From: Nautiliaceae bacterium
GTDB taxonomy: Bacteria > Campylobacterota > Campylobacteria > Campylobacterales > Nautiliaceae
NCBI GenBank assembly: GCA_027035735.1
Contig: JALVUH010000150.1
Coordinates: forward strand, 1-5,373
DNA length: 5,373 nt
Reading direction: 5' to 3'
Shown here piece after piece: positions 1 through 5,373 of the stretch. The notes beneath the pieces were generated by a model that ran no database searches, was not told the DNA's origin, and saw only the letters and a list, made by a program, of their open reading frames with translations. Position 1 is the stretch's first letter. Each line of letters opens with the position of its first letter. The translations under genes and the position numbers were made by a program.

Positions 1-374
1 TCTACATTATCTTCTTCACTCTCTCCTATTGGGACATCTTCATCTGGGATATTAGGAATATTTAGTGCTTTTGAATATAAATTTTCTTCTATTGTTTTTA
101 ATTTTTCGTTTAATTCTTCAATTTTATTTTTGATATTAGAAACTTCTTCTTTTAAATGTTGAGCTTCTTCTTTTTTGCCTTCTTTCATAAGTTTGCCAAT
201 CTCTTTTGAGAGAATATTTCTTTTATTTTGATATTTTTCTAATTCTAATTGAATTTTCTTTTTTTCTTCAAAAAGGTTTTTAATCTCTTTTAAAATTTCT
301 TCATCAACACATTTTAATTTAAGCTTTTTAGCCACATTATCAAAATCTTTTTCAAGCAGTTTCAAATCTATCAT
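1..374 (-). CDS. serS: Seryl-tRNA synthetase, N-terminal part (runs off left edge)
   Basis: This class II aminoacyl-tRNA synthetase charges tRNA-Ser (and tRNA-Sec) with serine in the cytoplasm. Reading the minus strand from the ATG at 374-372 gives 124 codons beginning MIDLKLLEKD; the frame is open to the window edge, so the catalytic core (motifs 1-3) is not visible. What is visible is the family's tRNA-binding domain. Residues about 25-100 are a charged Glu/Lys-rich helical hairpin (antiparallel coiled coil), containing RNILSKEIG at 52-60, which matches the conserved arm motif. The linker that follows, NIPNIPDEDVPIG at 105-117 and then EEDNV, is the characteristic junction to the catalytic domain. 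A good ribosome binding site (AAAAGGGA on the minus strand, about 378-385) lies 3-4 nt before the ATG. The gene is divergent from livK. The assignment is firm; only the C-terminal two thirds are unseen. Confidence 0.95.
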   Translation of the reverse strand, partial: MIDLKLLEKDFDNVAKKLKLKCVDEEILKEIKNLFEEKKKIQLELEKYQNKRNILSKEIGKLMKEGKKEEAQHLKEEVSNIKNKIEELNEKLKTIEENLYSKALNIPNIPDEDVPIGESEEDNV

Positions 375-393
375 TAATTCCCTTTTAATATTT

Positions 394-402
394 TGATATA
401 AT
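394..402 (+). promoter_or_regulatory. livK promoter, extended -10 (TGA-TATAAT)
   Basis: The sequence TGATATAAT is a perfect -10 hexamer (397-402) with a TG extension, preceded by a TTTT run and no recognisable -35. Transcription would start near 409, giving a leader of about 26 nt. That leader holds the ribosome binding site AAGGAG (424-429), 5 nt before the livK ATG at 435. The match to the -10 element is as good as it can be, and the same TGNTATAAT string recurs before livH and thiG. Confidence 0.7.
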
Positions 403-411
403 ATAGTGGTA

Positions 412-420
412 ATTTTATCA
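412..420 (-). promoter_or_regulatory. Candidate serS promoter, extended -10 (TGA-TAAAAT)
   Basis: Read on the minus strand, positions 420 down to 412 give TGATAAAAT: an extended -10 (TGN) followed by a TATAAT-like hexamer. Transcription would start near 405 and leave a leader of about 30 nt before the serS ATG at 374. A second, weaker minus-strand box, TATATT (405-400), lies closer and is an alternative. No -35 is evident, as is common in Campylobacterota. This is pattern reading only. Confidence 0.45.
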
Positions 421-434
421 TAAAAGGAGATTAA

Positions 435-1580
435 ATGAAAAAACTTGTTGCTTTAGGTTTAAGTGCAATACTTGCTTCTACTCTTATGGCAAAAGAGATT
501 AAAGTAGGTATTTTACAACCTTTAACAGGACCGATTGCTTCATTTGGTCAAAAAACTCTTGATGGTATTAATCTTATCCATTCAGAGTATAATACACTTC
601 CAAATGGAGATAAAATTAAACTTGTAGTAGTGGATAATCAATTTGACAAAATCCAAACAGTAAACGGATATAAAAGACTTGTTTCAGATGATAATGTTGT
701 GGCAGTGGAGGGGCCTTTAGCTAGTTCTATGGCACTTGCAGTTAAAAGATTTGCAAATGATACAAAAACACCAACAGTTACTCAAATTGCTACAAATCCA
801 AGAGTAACAGCTGGAACAAAATATATAACAAGAGCATGTTTTACTGACCCATTCCAAGGAAAAGTTGCTGCAACATACGCTTTAAAACATGGATACAAAA
901 ATGCAGTAGTTGTATTTGATATGAAACAAGATTATTCAGTAGGTCTTGCTAAAGCATTTATGAAAGCATATAAAAAAGGTGGAGGAAAAATTTTAAAAGT
1001 ATTATTTATTAATACAGGAGATAAAGATTTTAACGCACAAGTAGCTCAAATAAAAAGATTACATCCTCAATTTATTTATACACCAATATATGCTCCAGAA
1101 GAAGGATTGTTTTTAAGACAATTAAGAGCTGCGGGAGTAAAAGCTCCTGTAATGGGTGGAGATGGTATTGCAGACCCAGCACTTCTTAAAAAACTTGCAG
1201 GTAGTGCAGCAAATGGCGTAATGTATACAGACCACTTTGATGCAGCAAAAGCTCCAACACCTCTTTCAGCTAAGTTTATTAAAGAATTTAAAGCAAAATA
1301 TGGTAGAGTACCAAGTGCATTTGCAGCTACAGGTGCAGATGGATATTTGTTGATTTATAATGCAATTAAAAAATGTGATACTCCAGCAAATTCAAATAAT
1401 TTAGCTCAATTTAAACAATGTGTTGCAAATGCAATTAGACATACAAAAAATCTAGAAGCAGTAACAGGATATCTTACAATTAATCCAAAAACAGGTAACC
1501 CTATAAATAAACCTGCGGTTATTGAAAAAATTGTAAATGGTAAAACAGAATTTGTTGAACTTGTAAAACCTAACTCTTAA
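435..1580 (+). CDS. livK: Branched-chain amino acid ABC transporter, periplasmic binding protein
   Basis: This is the solute-binding component of a HAAT-family ABC importer (Leu/Ile/Val-binding type, Peripla_BP_6 fold), which captures the ligand in the periplasm and delivers it to the LivH/LivM permease. The start is set by AAGGAG 5 nt upstream and by a Sec signal peptide: a basic MKK, a hydrophobic stretch to residue 18, and likely cleavage after Ala19 (TLMA/KEIKVG). There is no lipobox Cys. Mature landmarks are KVGILQPLTGPIASFGQ (23-39), the ligand-contact region GPLASSMA (93-100), TQIATNPR (116-123), RACFTDPFQG (133-142) at the interdomain region, and GGDGIADP (241-248). The 381-aa length is normal for the family. 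C314 and C329 could form a disulfide (inference). The ligand cannot be fixed from sequence: branched-chain amino acids are most likely, but related proteins bind other amino acids, amides or urea. The stop codon lies within a terminator hairpin, separating this gene's transcript from livH. Confidence 0.88.
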   Translation: MKKLVALGLSAILASTLMAKEIKVGILQPLTGPIASFGQKTLDGINLIHSEYNTLPNGDKIKLVVVDNQFDKIQTVNGYKRLVSDDNVVAVEGPLASSMALAVKRFANDTKTPTVTQIATNPRVTAGTKYITRACFTDPFQGKVAATYALKHGYKNAVVVFDMKQDYSVGLAKAFMKAYKKGGGKILKVLFINTGDKDFNAQVAQIKRLHPQFIYTPIYAPEEGLFLRQLRAAGVKAPVMGGDGIADPALLKKLAGSAANGVMYTDHFDAAKAPTPLSAKFIKEFKAKYGRVPSAFAATGADGYLLIYNAIKKCDTPANSNNLAQFKQCVANAIRHTKNLEAVTGYLTINPKTGNPINKPAVIEKIVNGKTEFVELVKPNS

Positions 1581-1609
1581 TATCCCTCATAGGGATATTT
1601 CCTTTTTTT
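1579..1609 (+). terminator. Intrinsic terminator after livK
   Basis: AATATCCCT (1579-1587) pairs perfectly with AGGGATATT (1591-1599) to make a 9-bp stem with a 3-nt CAT loop, followed by TCC and a seven-T run (1603-1609). The stem's first two bases are the last two bases of the livK TAA. This is a textbook Rho-independent terminator and should end, or strongly reduce, transcription between livK and livH. Confidence 0.88.
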
Positions 1610-1639
1610 ATATTTTCTTCTATCATTTTCTCCATAACT

Positions 1640-1648
1640 TGTTATAAT
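1640..1648 (+). promoter_or_regulatory. livH-livM promoter, extended -10 (TGT-TATAAT)
   Basis: TGTTATAAT holds a perfect TATAAT (1643-1648) with a TG extension. Upstream (about 1600-1640) the DNA is strikingly T-rich with no -35 hexamer, the usual Campylobacterota housekeeping promoter style. The predicted start is near 1655, leaving a leader of about 20 nt with the ribosome binding site AAAAGG (1663-1668). Its position just after a strong terminator supports a real promoter that restarts transcription for the permease genes. Confidence 0.7.
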
Positions 1649-1675
1649 AACTTAAATCTATTAAAAGGTGCTAAA

Positions 1676-2617
1676 ATGGATATGGGATTTGTATTACAGC
1701 AAATCATTAACGGATTTTCCTTGGGAAGTATGTATGCCTTAATTGCTATAGGTTATACTCTTGTATATGGAGTTTTAAGACTTATCAACTTTGCACATGG
1801 TGATATTATGATGGTAGGAGCATTTAGTGCTTTTATTGCACTTGGAGTATTAACAGGATGGAAATTTGACCATATCAGTATGGCTGTATTTTTTACTGCA
1901 GTAACAATATCAATTATTGTAACTTCAATAGTTGGTATCTTGACATATGTTAGTGCTTATAAACCTTTACTTGATAAAGGAGCTCCTAAAATTTCTCTTT
2001 TAATTACTGCTATTGGTATTTCATTTTTTTTAGAGAGTCTATTTAATGTTATTGCAAATCAATATCTTGGAGGAACATATCAAGCATTTTATTTTCCTAA
2101 ATGGTTTTCTACAATAATTCATATTGGCTCATTAACTATTCCTGTATTGACTATTATTGTGCCTATTTTAACCCTTATATTGCTTTTGGGAGTTTTATAT
2201 ATTCTTTATAGAACAAAAGTTGGTATTGCTATTAGGGCACTTGCTTTTGATATTTATACTGTAAAACTTATGGGAGCAAATTCTAATTTTATTATTGGAT
2301 TTGTTTTTGCTTTAGGTTCTGCTCTTGCGGCAATAGGAGGTGTCGCTTATGCAATGGCATATCCGAGTATTGACCCTTATATGGGAATGCTTGTAGGTCT
2401 AAAAGCATTTGCTGCAGCAGTAGTAGGAGGTATTGGAAGTGTAACGGGAGCTGTAATTGGTGGATTTATTTTGGGGTTTGCTGAAATTGCAATTCCTGGA
2501 TTTTTTCCAGAACTGGGTGGATGGAAAGATGCATTTGCATTTATTTTATTGATTTTTGTGCTTTTATTTAAACCAACAGGTATTATGGGAATAGATTTTG
2601 AAAGACAAAGGTTTTAA
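1676..2617 (+). CDS. livH: Branched-chain amino acid ABC transporter permease LivH
   Basis: This is one of the two inner-membrane permeases of the HAAT importer; it pairs with LivM to form the channel. It has about eight hydrophobic segments (roughly residues 8-33, 44-60, 68-95, 105-127, 150-178, 203-228, 238-268 and 283-300). Family signatures are NGFSLGSMYALIAIGYTLVYG (residues 12-32), INFAHGDIMMVGAF (37-50), and the cytoplasmic ATPase-coupling loop RTKVGIAIRALAFD (179-192) with KLMGAN (197-202). Also present are FALGSALAAIGG (211-222), the Gly-rich VVGGIGSVTGAVIGG (249-263), and the closing LLFKPTGIMG (296-305). Its 313 aa is a normal length. The start at 1676 has AAGG 7 nt upstream; an ATG two codons later (1682) is also possible. 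It has its own promoter after the livK terminator and is followed after 1 nt by livM, so the two permeases should be co-translated. Confidence 0.93.
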   Translation: MDMGFVLQQIINGFSLGSMYALIAIGYTLVYGVLRLINFAHGDIMMVGAFSAFIALGVLTGWKFDHISMAVFFTAVTISIIVTSIVGILTYVSAYKPLLDKGAPKISLLITAIGISFFLESLFNVIANQYLGGTYQAFYFPKWFSTIIHIGSLTIPVLTIIVPILTLILLLGVLYILYRTKVGIAIRALAFDIYTVKLMGANSNFIIGFVFALGSALAAIGGVAYAMAYPSIDPYMGMLVGLKAFAAAVVGGIGSVTGAVIGGFILGFAEIAIPGFFPELGGWKDAFAFILLIFVLLFKPTGIMGIDFERQRF

Positions 2618-2618
2618 A

Positions 2619-3662
2619 ATGAGTGCTAAAAAATATTTTGCATTAATTGCAATAGTTACAGCAATATTTATTGCTTTTTTATATTTTTCACCTCATATTT
2701 TTGGAAGTTATACTATTACCGTTCTTGGAAATATTTATATATTTATTATTTTGGCAATTAGTTATAATCTTATCAATGGTGTAACAGGACAATTTTCTCT
2801 TGAACCAAATGGTTTTGTTGCAATTGGTGCTTATGTTACAGCAATATTATTGCTTTCTCCTGAATTAAAAGAAGAACTTTATATGCTCTCTCCTCCTTTA
2901 CCATTAATAAGAGATGTATTTTTAAATCCAAATAATCCAATAAATCCTTTTTTAGCTCTTTTAATAAGTGGAGCTTTTTCGGCACTTTTGGCTTTGATTT
3001 TAGCTTTTCCTGTATTTAGAGTAAGAGGGGATTATTTGGCTATCGTAACACTTGGATTTGGATTTATTATTAGAATTTTTCTTATAAATAATCCTGAAAT
3101 TTCAAATGGTTCTATGGGTCTTGATTCAATCCCTGGATTTGCAAGTTATTTTTGGATAGGAGTAATTTGTTTAGTGGCAGTAATTTTGATATATAATATT
3201 GTGTATTCAAAATTTGGTAGAGCTATGAAAGCAGTAAGAGATGATGAAGATGCCGCACTTGCAATGGGAGTGAATACATTCAAAACAAAAACTTTGGCTT
3301 TTATGACAAGTGCATTTTTTGAAGGAGTTGGAGGAGGACTTCTTGCAAGTTCAATTGGTTCTATCTCACCTGATCAATTTACCTTTATGCTTACATTCCA
3401 GTTATTAATCATTATAGTTTTAGGTGGTCTTGGAAGTATGAGTGGAGCAATTATTGGAACATTTTTATTTTTAGGTAGTATGGAACTTTTAAGACCTCTA
3501 GATAATAGTGCATGGCATTTAGGGCCAATTCATGGAATTCCAGGACTTAGAATGGTGGTATTTAGCATACTTTTACTTTTGATTATGCTTTTTGCAAGAA
3601 GAGGACTTCTTGGAGATAAAGAGATTTGGGATTATATAAAAATAAAAAGAAATAAATATTGA
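2619..3662 (+). CDS. livM: Branched-chain amino acid ABC transporter permease LivM
   Basis: This is the second permease subunit of the importer, in the inner membrane with LivH. I choose the ATG at 2619 (347 aa, MSAKKYFALI) because AAAGG (2607-2611) lies 7 nt upstream and the start falls 1 nt after the livH stop; an upstream in-frame TTG at 2598 would add 7 residues inside livH. Landmarks are LAISYNLINGVTGQFSLEPNGF (45-66) with FVAIGAYVTA (66-75), FPVFRVRGDYLAIVTLGFG (130-148), and the ATPase-coupling loop GRAMKAVRDDEDAALAMGVN (200-219). The Gly-rich VLGGLGSMSGAIIG (267-280) and the C-terminal LLIMLFARRGLLG (320-332) complete the family pattern. Residues about 80-110 form a Pro/Asn-rich loop between membrane segments. 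The position-61 motif is LEPNGF, where many homologues have LGHAGF. The next gene is thiG, not the expected livG/livF ATPase genes. No clear terminator follows. Confidence 0.92.
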   Translation: MSAKKYFALIAIVTAIFIAFLYFSPHIFGSYTITVLGNIYIFIILAISYNLINGVTGQFSLEPNGFVAIGAYVTAILLLSPELKEELYMLSPPLPLIRDVFLNPNNPINPFLALLISGAFSALLALILAFPVFRVRGDYLAIVTLGFGFIIRIFLINNPEISNGSMGLDSIPGFASYFWIGVICLVAVILIYNIVYSKFGRAMKAVRDDEDAALAMGVNTFKTKTLAFMTSAFFEGVGGGLLASSIGSISPDQFTFMLTFQLLIIIVLGGLGSMSGAIIGTFLFLGSMELLRPLDNSAWHLGPIHGIPGLRMVVFSILLLLIMLFARRGLLGDKEIWDYIKIKRNKY

Positions 3663-3677
3663 TAAAATTAAAATTAG

Positions 3678-3686
3678 TGATATAAT
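3678..3686 (+). promoter_or_regulatory. thiG promoter, extended -10 (TGA-TATAAT)
   Basis: TGATATAAT, identical to the element before livK, lies in the 44-bp livM-thiG gap with its TATAAT at 3681-3686. Predicted transcription starts near 3693, giving a leader of only about 14 nt that is mostly the ribosome binding site AAAAAAGGA (3692-3700), 6 nt before the ATG. A leader this short leaves no room for a TPP riboswitch. Read-through from livM is also possible because no terminator hairpin is visible between the genes. Confidence 0.65.
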
Positions 3687-3706
3687 AAAGCAAAAAAGGA
3701 ATATAA

Positions 3707-4486
3707 ATGAGTGATATTTTAAAAATTGGAAAATATGAATTTACAAGCAGACTTATTGTAGGAAGCGGGAAATATCCTGATTTCAAAACAACAAGGGATG
3801 CAACTTTGGCAAGTGGTGCTGAGATGATTACAGTTGCTGTAAGACGTGTAAATATAATGGACCCTAATGAAGAAAATTTAATGGATTATTTTAAAGATAC
3901 AGATGTGCAAATCTTGCCAAATTCTGCTGGATGTACAACAGCAGAAGAAGCTATTACGCTTTTTAGACTTGTAAGGGAAGCTACTGGTATTGATATTATC
4001 AAGCTTGAAGTAATCGGAGATACTGCAAAGACTCTGTATCCGGATGTAATGGAAACTCTAAAAGCTTGTGAAGTTTTGGCAAAAGAAGATTTTACTATTA
4101 TGGCTTATACAAATGATGATCCTATTATGGCAAAAAGACTTGAAGATGCAGGAGCTGCTGCTGTTATGCCTCTTGCTGCTCCTATTGGAAGCGGTCTTGG
4201 TATTCAAAACCGATACAATGTGGTATTTGTAAAAGATGCGGTAAATGTGCCTGTAATTGTAGATGCCGGGATTGGTACTGCAAGTGATGCGGCAGTTGCT
4301 ATGGAGCTTGGAGCTGATGGTGTTCTTACAAATACTGCTATTGCTCAAGCAAAAAACCCAATAGCAATGGCTGAGGCTATGAAACATGCTGTAATTGCCG
4401 GAAGAATGGCTTATAAGGCTGGTAGAATCCCTAAAAAACCTTATGCAACAGCTTCTTCACCTCTAGAAGGGCTTATAGAATTTTAA
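3707..4486 (+). CDS. thiG: Thiazole synthase ThiG
   Basis: ThiG builds the thiazole phosphate ring of thiamine from 1-deoxy-D-xylulose 5-phosphate, dehydroglycine and the sulfur carried as ThiS thiocarboxylate; it is a cytoplasmic TIM-barrel enzyme. The 259-aa protein is full length. Landmarks are FTSRLIVGSGKYPD (12-25), ITVAVRRVN (41-49), LPNSAGCTTAEEA (70-82), and IIKLEVIGD (97-105), with K99 the expected Schiff-base lysine and E101 a conserved active-site acid. Further on come MPLAAPIGSGLGIQN (154-168), and VDAGIGTASDAAVAMELGADG (185-205), which carries D186 and the phosphate-binding loop, then LTNTAIAQAKNP (207-218). All catalytic features appear intact. The start is supported by AAAAAAGGA 6 nt upstream. 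Its usual partners (thiS, thiF, thiH) are not next to it. The stop codon overlaps the next gene's ATG (TAATG), so it is probably co-transcribed and translationally coupled with the hydrolase downstream. Confidence 0.96.
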   Translation: MSDILKIGKYEFTSRLIVGSGKYPDFKTTRDATLASGAEMITVAVRRVNIMDPNEENLMDYFKDTDVQILPNSAGCTTAEEAITLFRLVREATGIDIIKLEVIGDTAKTLYPDVMETLKACEVLAKEDFTIMAYTNDDPIMAKRLEDAGAAAVMPLAAPIGSGLGIQNRYNVVFVKDAVNVPVIVDAGIGTASDAAVAMELGADGVLTNTAIAQAKNPIAMAEAMKHAVIAGRMAYKAGRIPKKPYATASSPLEGLIEF

Positions 4487-5241
4487 TGAAAATTCTTCTT
4501 TTCCTTTTTTTTATTTATGTTGGAATATGTGCGTATCTCTATTTTACACAGGATGAAAAAGTATTTAACAGAAAATGGGCAAAAGAATATACTCCAAAAA
4601 TAGCTAAAAAAATATATTTTAATTCAAGTGTTGGAAGATTAGAAGGTGCATTTACTAAAAACTGCGAAAACTGTCCTTTGGTTTTGTATTTCAGTGGTAA
4701 TGCAAATAATGTAATTGAATTTTTAGATAAAGTGGCACCAAAAATTAAAGGATATAATTTTGTAGGATTTAATTATCCGGGATATGCCGGAAGCGAAGGG
4801 AGCCCAAGTGAAGAGAATTTTTATAAAATGGCAAGTGAAATTTTTGAAAAATATAAACCCGATTTTGTAATTGGTAGAAGTATAGGCACGGCTGTGGCTT
4901 CTTATCTTGCTTCAAAATATAAGTTTAAAGGATTAGTGCTTATAACTCCGTTTGATAGTATTGTATCTATTGCAAAACAGAAATACCCTTTTATACCGGT
5001 TGAGTGGCTTTTGAAATACAAATTCAATGAAGCTGAGTTTATATCAAAAACCAATATTCCAACAGTGGTAATTGCCCTAAAAAAGGATGATGTAATACCT
5101 AAAAAATCTTTGAAAAATCTTTTAAAAAAGATTAAAAATCTAAAAGATATAATTTATCTTGATGGTATAACTCATGGAAGAATTTATGAATATCCTCATA
5201 TTGAAAAGATTATAAAAAAGGCGCTTGATGAACTTAAATGA
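4486..5241 (+). CDS. Membrane-anchored alpha/beta hydrolase (BEM46/YfhR-like)
   Basis: This is a predicted serine hydrolase of the alpha/beta fold; the substrate is unknown. Residues about 2-20 are a single hydrophobic segment that likely anchors the protein in the inner membrane, with the catalytic domain probably on the periplasmic side (inference). Landmarks are LVLYFSGNANN (65-75), where relatives have YxHGNAxN (oxyanion-hole region), NYPGYAGSEGSPSE (96-109), and the nucleophile elbow GRSIGT (130-135) with S132. They continue with ITPFDSI (153-159), KKDDVIP (199-205) with D201 the probable acid, and ITHGRIYE (228-235) with H230 the probable base, so the triad looks complete. C60 and C63 form a CxxC-like pair (NCENC). 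The 251-aa length fits the family. The ATG shares its A with the thiG stop; the nearest purine-rich site (AGAAGGG, 4465-4471) is 14 nt away, so translation probably depends on coupling to thiG. It overlaps the next gene by 14 nt. The family is clear; the role and any link to thiamine are not. Confidence 0.82.
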   Translation: MKILLFLFFIYVGICAYLYFTQDEKVFNRKWAKEYTPKIAKKIYFNSSVGRLEGAFTKNCENCPLVLYFSGNANNVIEFLDKVAPKIKGYNFVGFNYPGYAGSEGSPSEENFYKMASEIFEKYKPDFVIGRSIGTAVASYLASKYKFKGLVLITPFDSIVSIAKQKYPFIPVEWLLKYKFNEAEFISKTNIPTVVIALKKDDVIPKKSLKNLLKKIKNLKDIIYLDGITHGRIYEYPHIEKIIKKALDELK

Positions 5242-5373
5242 GCTTGAGAATTTAAGCGATGAAGAGCTTTATGATTTAATTGAAAAAGCAAAAAGTATTT
5301 TAGCATCACGCAGGACTAAATGGTTTCATTTCAAAACTGATGGATGTTTTACTCCAAAGTTCGGTCCTGCTTA
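5228..5373 (+). CDS. Unrecognised protein, N-terminal 48 codons (runs off right edge)
   Basis: An open frame begins at the ATG at 5228 and continues past the window edge. It starts MNLNELENLSDEELYDLIEK, an acidic amphipathic helix-forming stretch, continues AKSILASRRTKW, then turns aromatic and basic with FHFKTDGCFTPKFGP (33-47), containing one cysteine (C40). The start is supported by AAAAAGG (5215-5221), 6 nt upstream, and by the 14-nt overlap with the end of the hydrolase gene, typical of operon genes. The codon bias is A/T-rich like its neighbours. The ATG at 5238, in another frame, stops after five codons. I do not recognise the family from this fragment and assign no function. The coding call itself is fairly safe given its ribosome binding site, helix-like composition and uninterrupted frame. 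Confidence 0.7.
   Translation, partial: MNLNELENLSDEELYDLIEKAKSILASRRTKWFHFKTDGCFTPKFGPA

Noticed and set aside
1..374. Coiled-coil structural or SMC-like protein on the minus strand
   Set aside because: The Glu/Lys-rich helices suggest this at first, but RNILSKEIG and the NIPNIPDEDVPIG linker in the right order and spacing identify the seryl-tRNA synthetase tRNA-binding arm.
2598..2618. Upstream TTG start for livM adding seven residues
   Set aside because: The ATG at 2619 has a better placed AAAGG site and falls 1 nt after the livH stop; the TTG would lie within livH and add a charged extension not expected for the family. A GGGA about 7 nt before the TTG keeps it possible but less likely.
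3663..3706. TPP (thi-box) riboswitch before thiG
   Set aside because: The livM-thiG gap is only 44 bp and is filled by the promoter and ribosome binding site; no thi-box CUGAGA-like core is present.
3640..3706. Terminator between livM and thiG
   Set aside because: The region is A/T-rich but has no GC-containing inverted repeat followed by a T-run, so read-through from livM into thiG cannot be excluded.
3583..3786. Minus-strand open frame of 67 codons across the end of livM and start of thiG
   Set aside because: It is antisense to two well-supported genes and the promoter between them, has low-complexity Phe/Tyr/Ile-rich content from AT-rich DNA, and shows no family features.
4058..4387. Minus-strand open frame of 109 codons inside thiG
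   Set aside because: It lies entirely antisense to thiG, a full-length intact enzyme gene, and its Ser/Asn/Cys/His-rich translation is typical of a shadow frame.

Overview
This AT-rich window looks like bacterial chromosome from the Campylobacterota (formerly Epsilonproteobacteria), possibly a Nautilia/Caminibacter-like member. The evidence is the very A/T-biased codon use, short intergenic gaps, AAGG-type ribosome binding sites, and promoters that have an extended -10 box (TGN-TATAAT) but no recognisable -35 in a T-rich upstream region. The phylum call is an inference from promoter style and protein character; no database search was run.

Layout. Positions 1-374 (minus strand) hold the N-terminal third of seryl-tRNA synthetase (serS), which runs off the left edge. 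A 60-bp gap (375-434) carries divergent, interlocked candidate promoters. On the plus strand follow livK (periplasmic branched-chain amino-acid binding protein), a strong intrinsic terminator overlapping its stop codon, a second promoter, then livH and livM (the two membrane permeases, 1 nt apart). A further promoter precedes thiG (thiazole synthase of thiamine biosynthesis). thiG is followed by a membrane-anchored alpha/beta hydrolase whose start codon overlaps the thiG stop, and then by the first 48 codons of an unrecognised gene that overlaps the hydrolase and continues past the right edge.

How the genes work together. LivK, LivH and LivM would form the binding and membrane parts of one ABC importer of the HAAT family (hydrophobic/branched-chain amino acids or a related ligand). 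The ATPase genes livG and livF, which usually sit beside them, are not in the window: livM is followed directly by thiG. The importer must get its ATPases from elsewhere. ThiG is likewise seen without thiS, thiF or thiH nearby. The thiG-hydrolase-unknown gene string looks like one translationally coupled transcription unit.

Every gene except the last can be assigned to a known family. I see no clear undescribed system, mobile element, CRISPR array, tRNA or rRNA. The points most worth a second look are the interlocked promoters, the livK terminator/livH promoter arrangement, the missing ATPase genes, and the unknown gene coupled to the thiG operon. No stretch longer than 95 bp lacks a gene.
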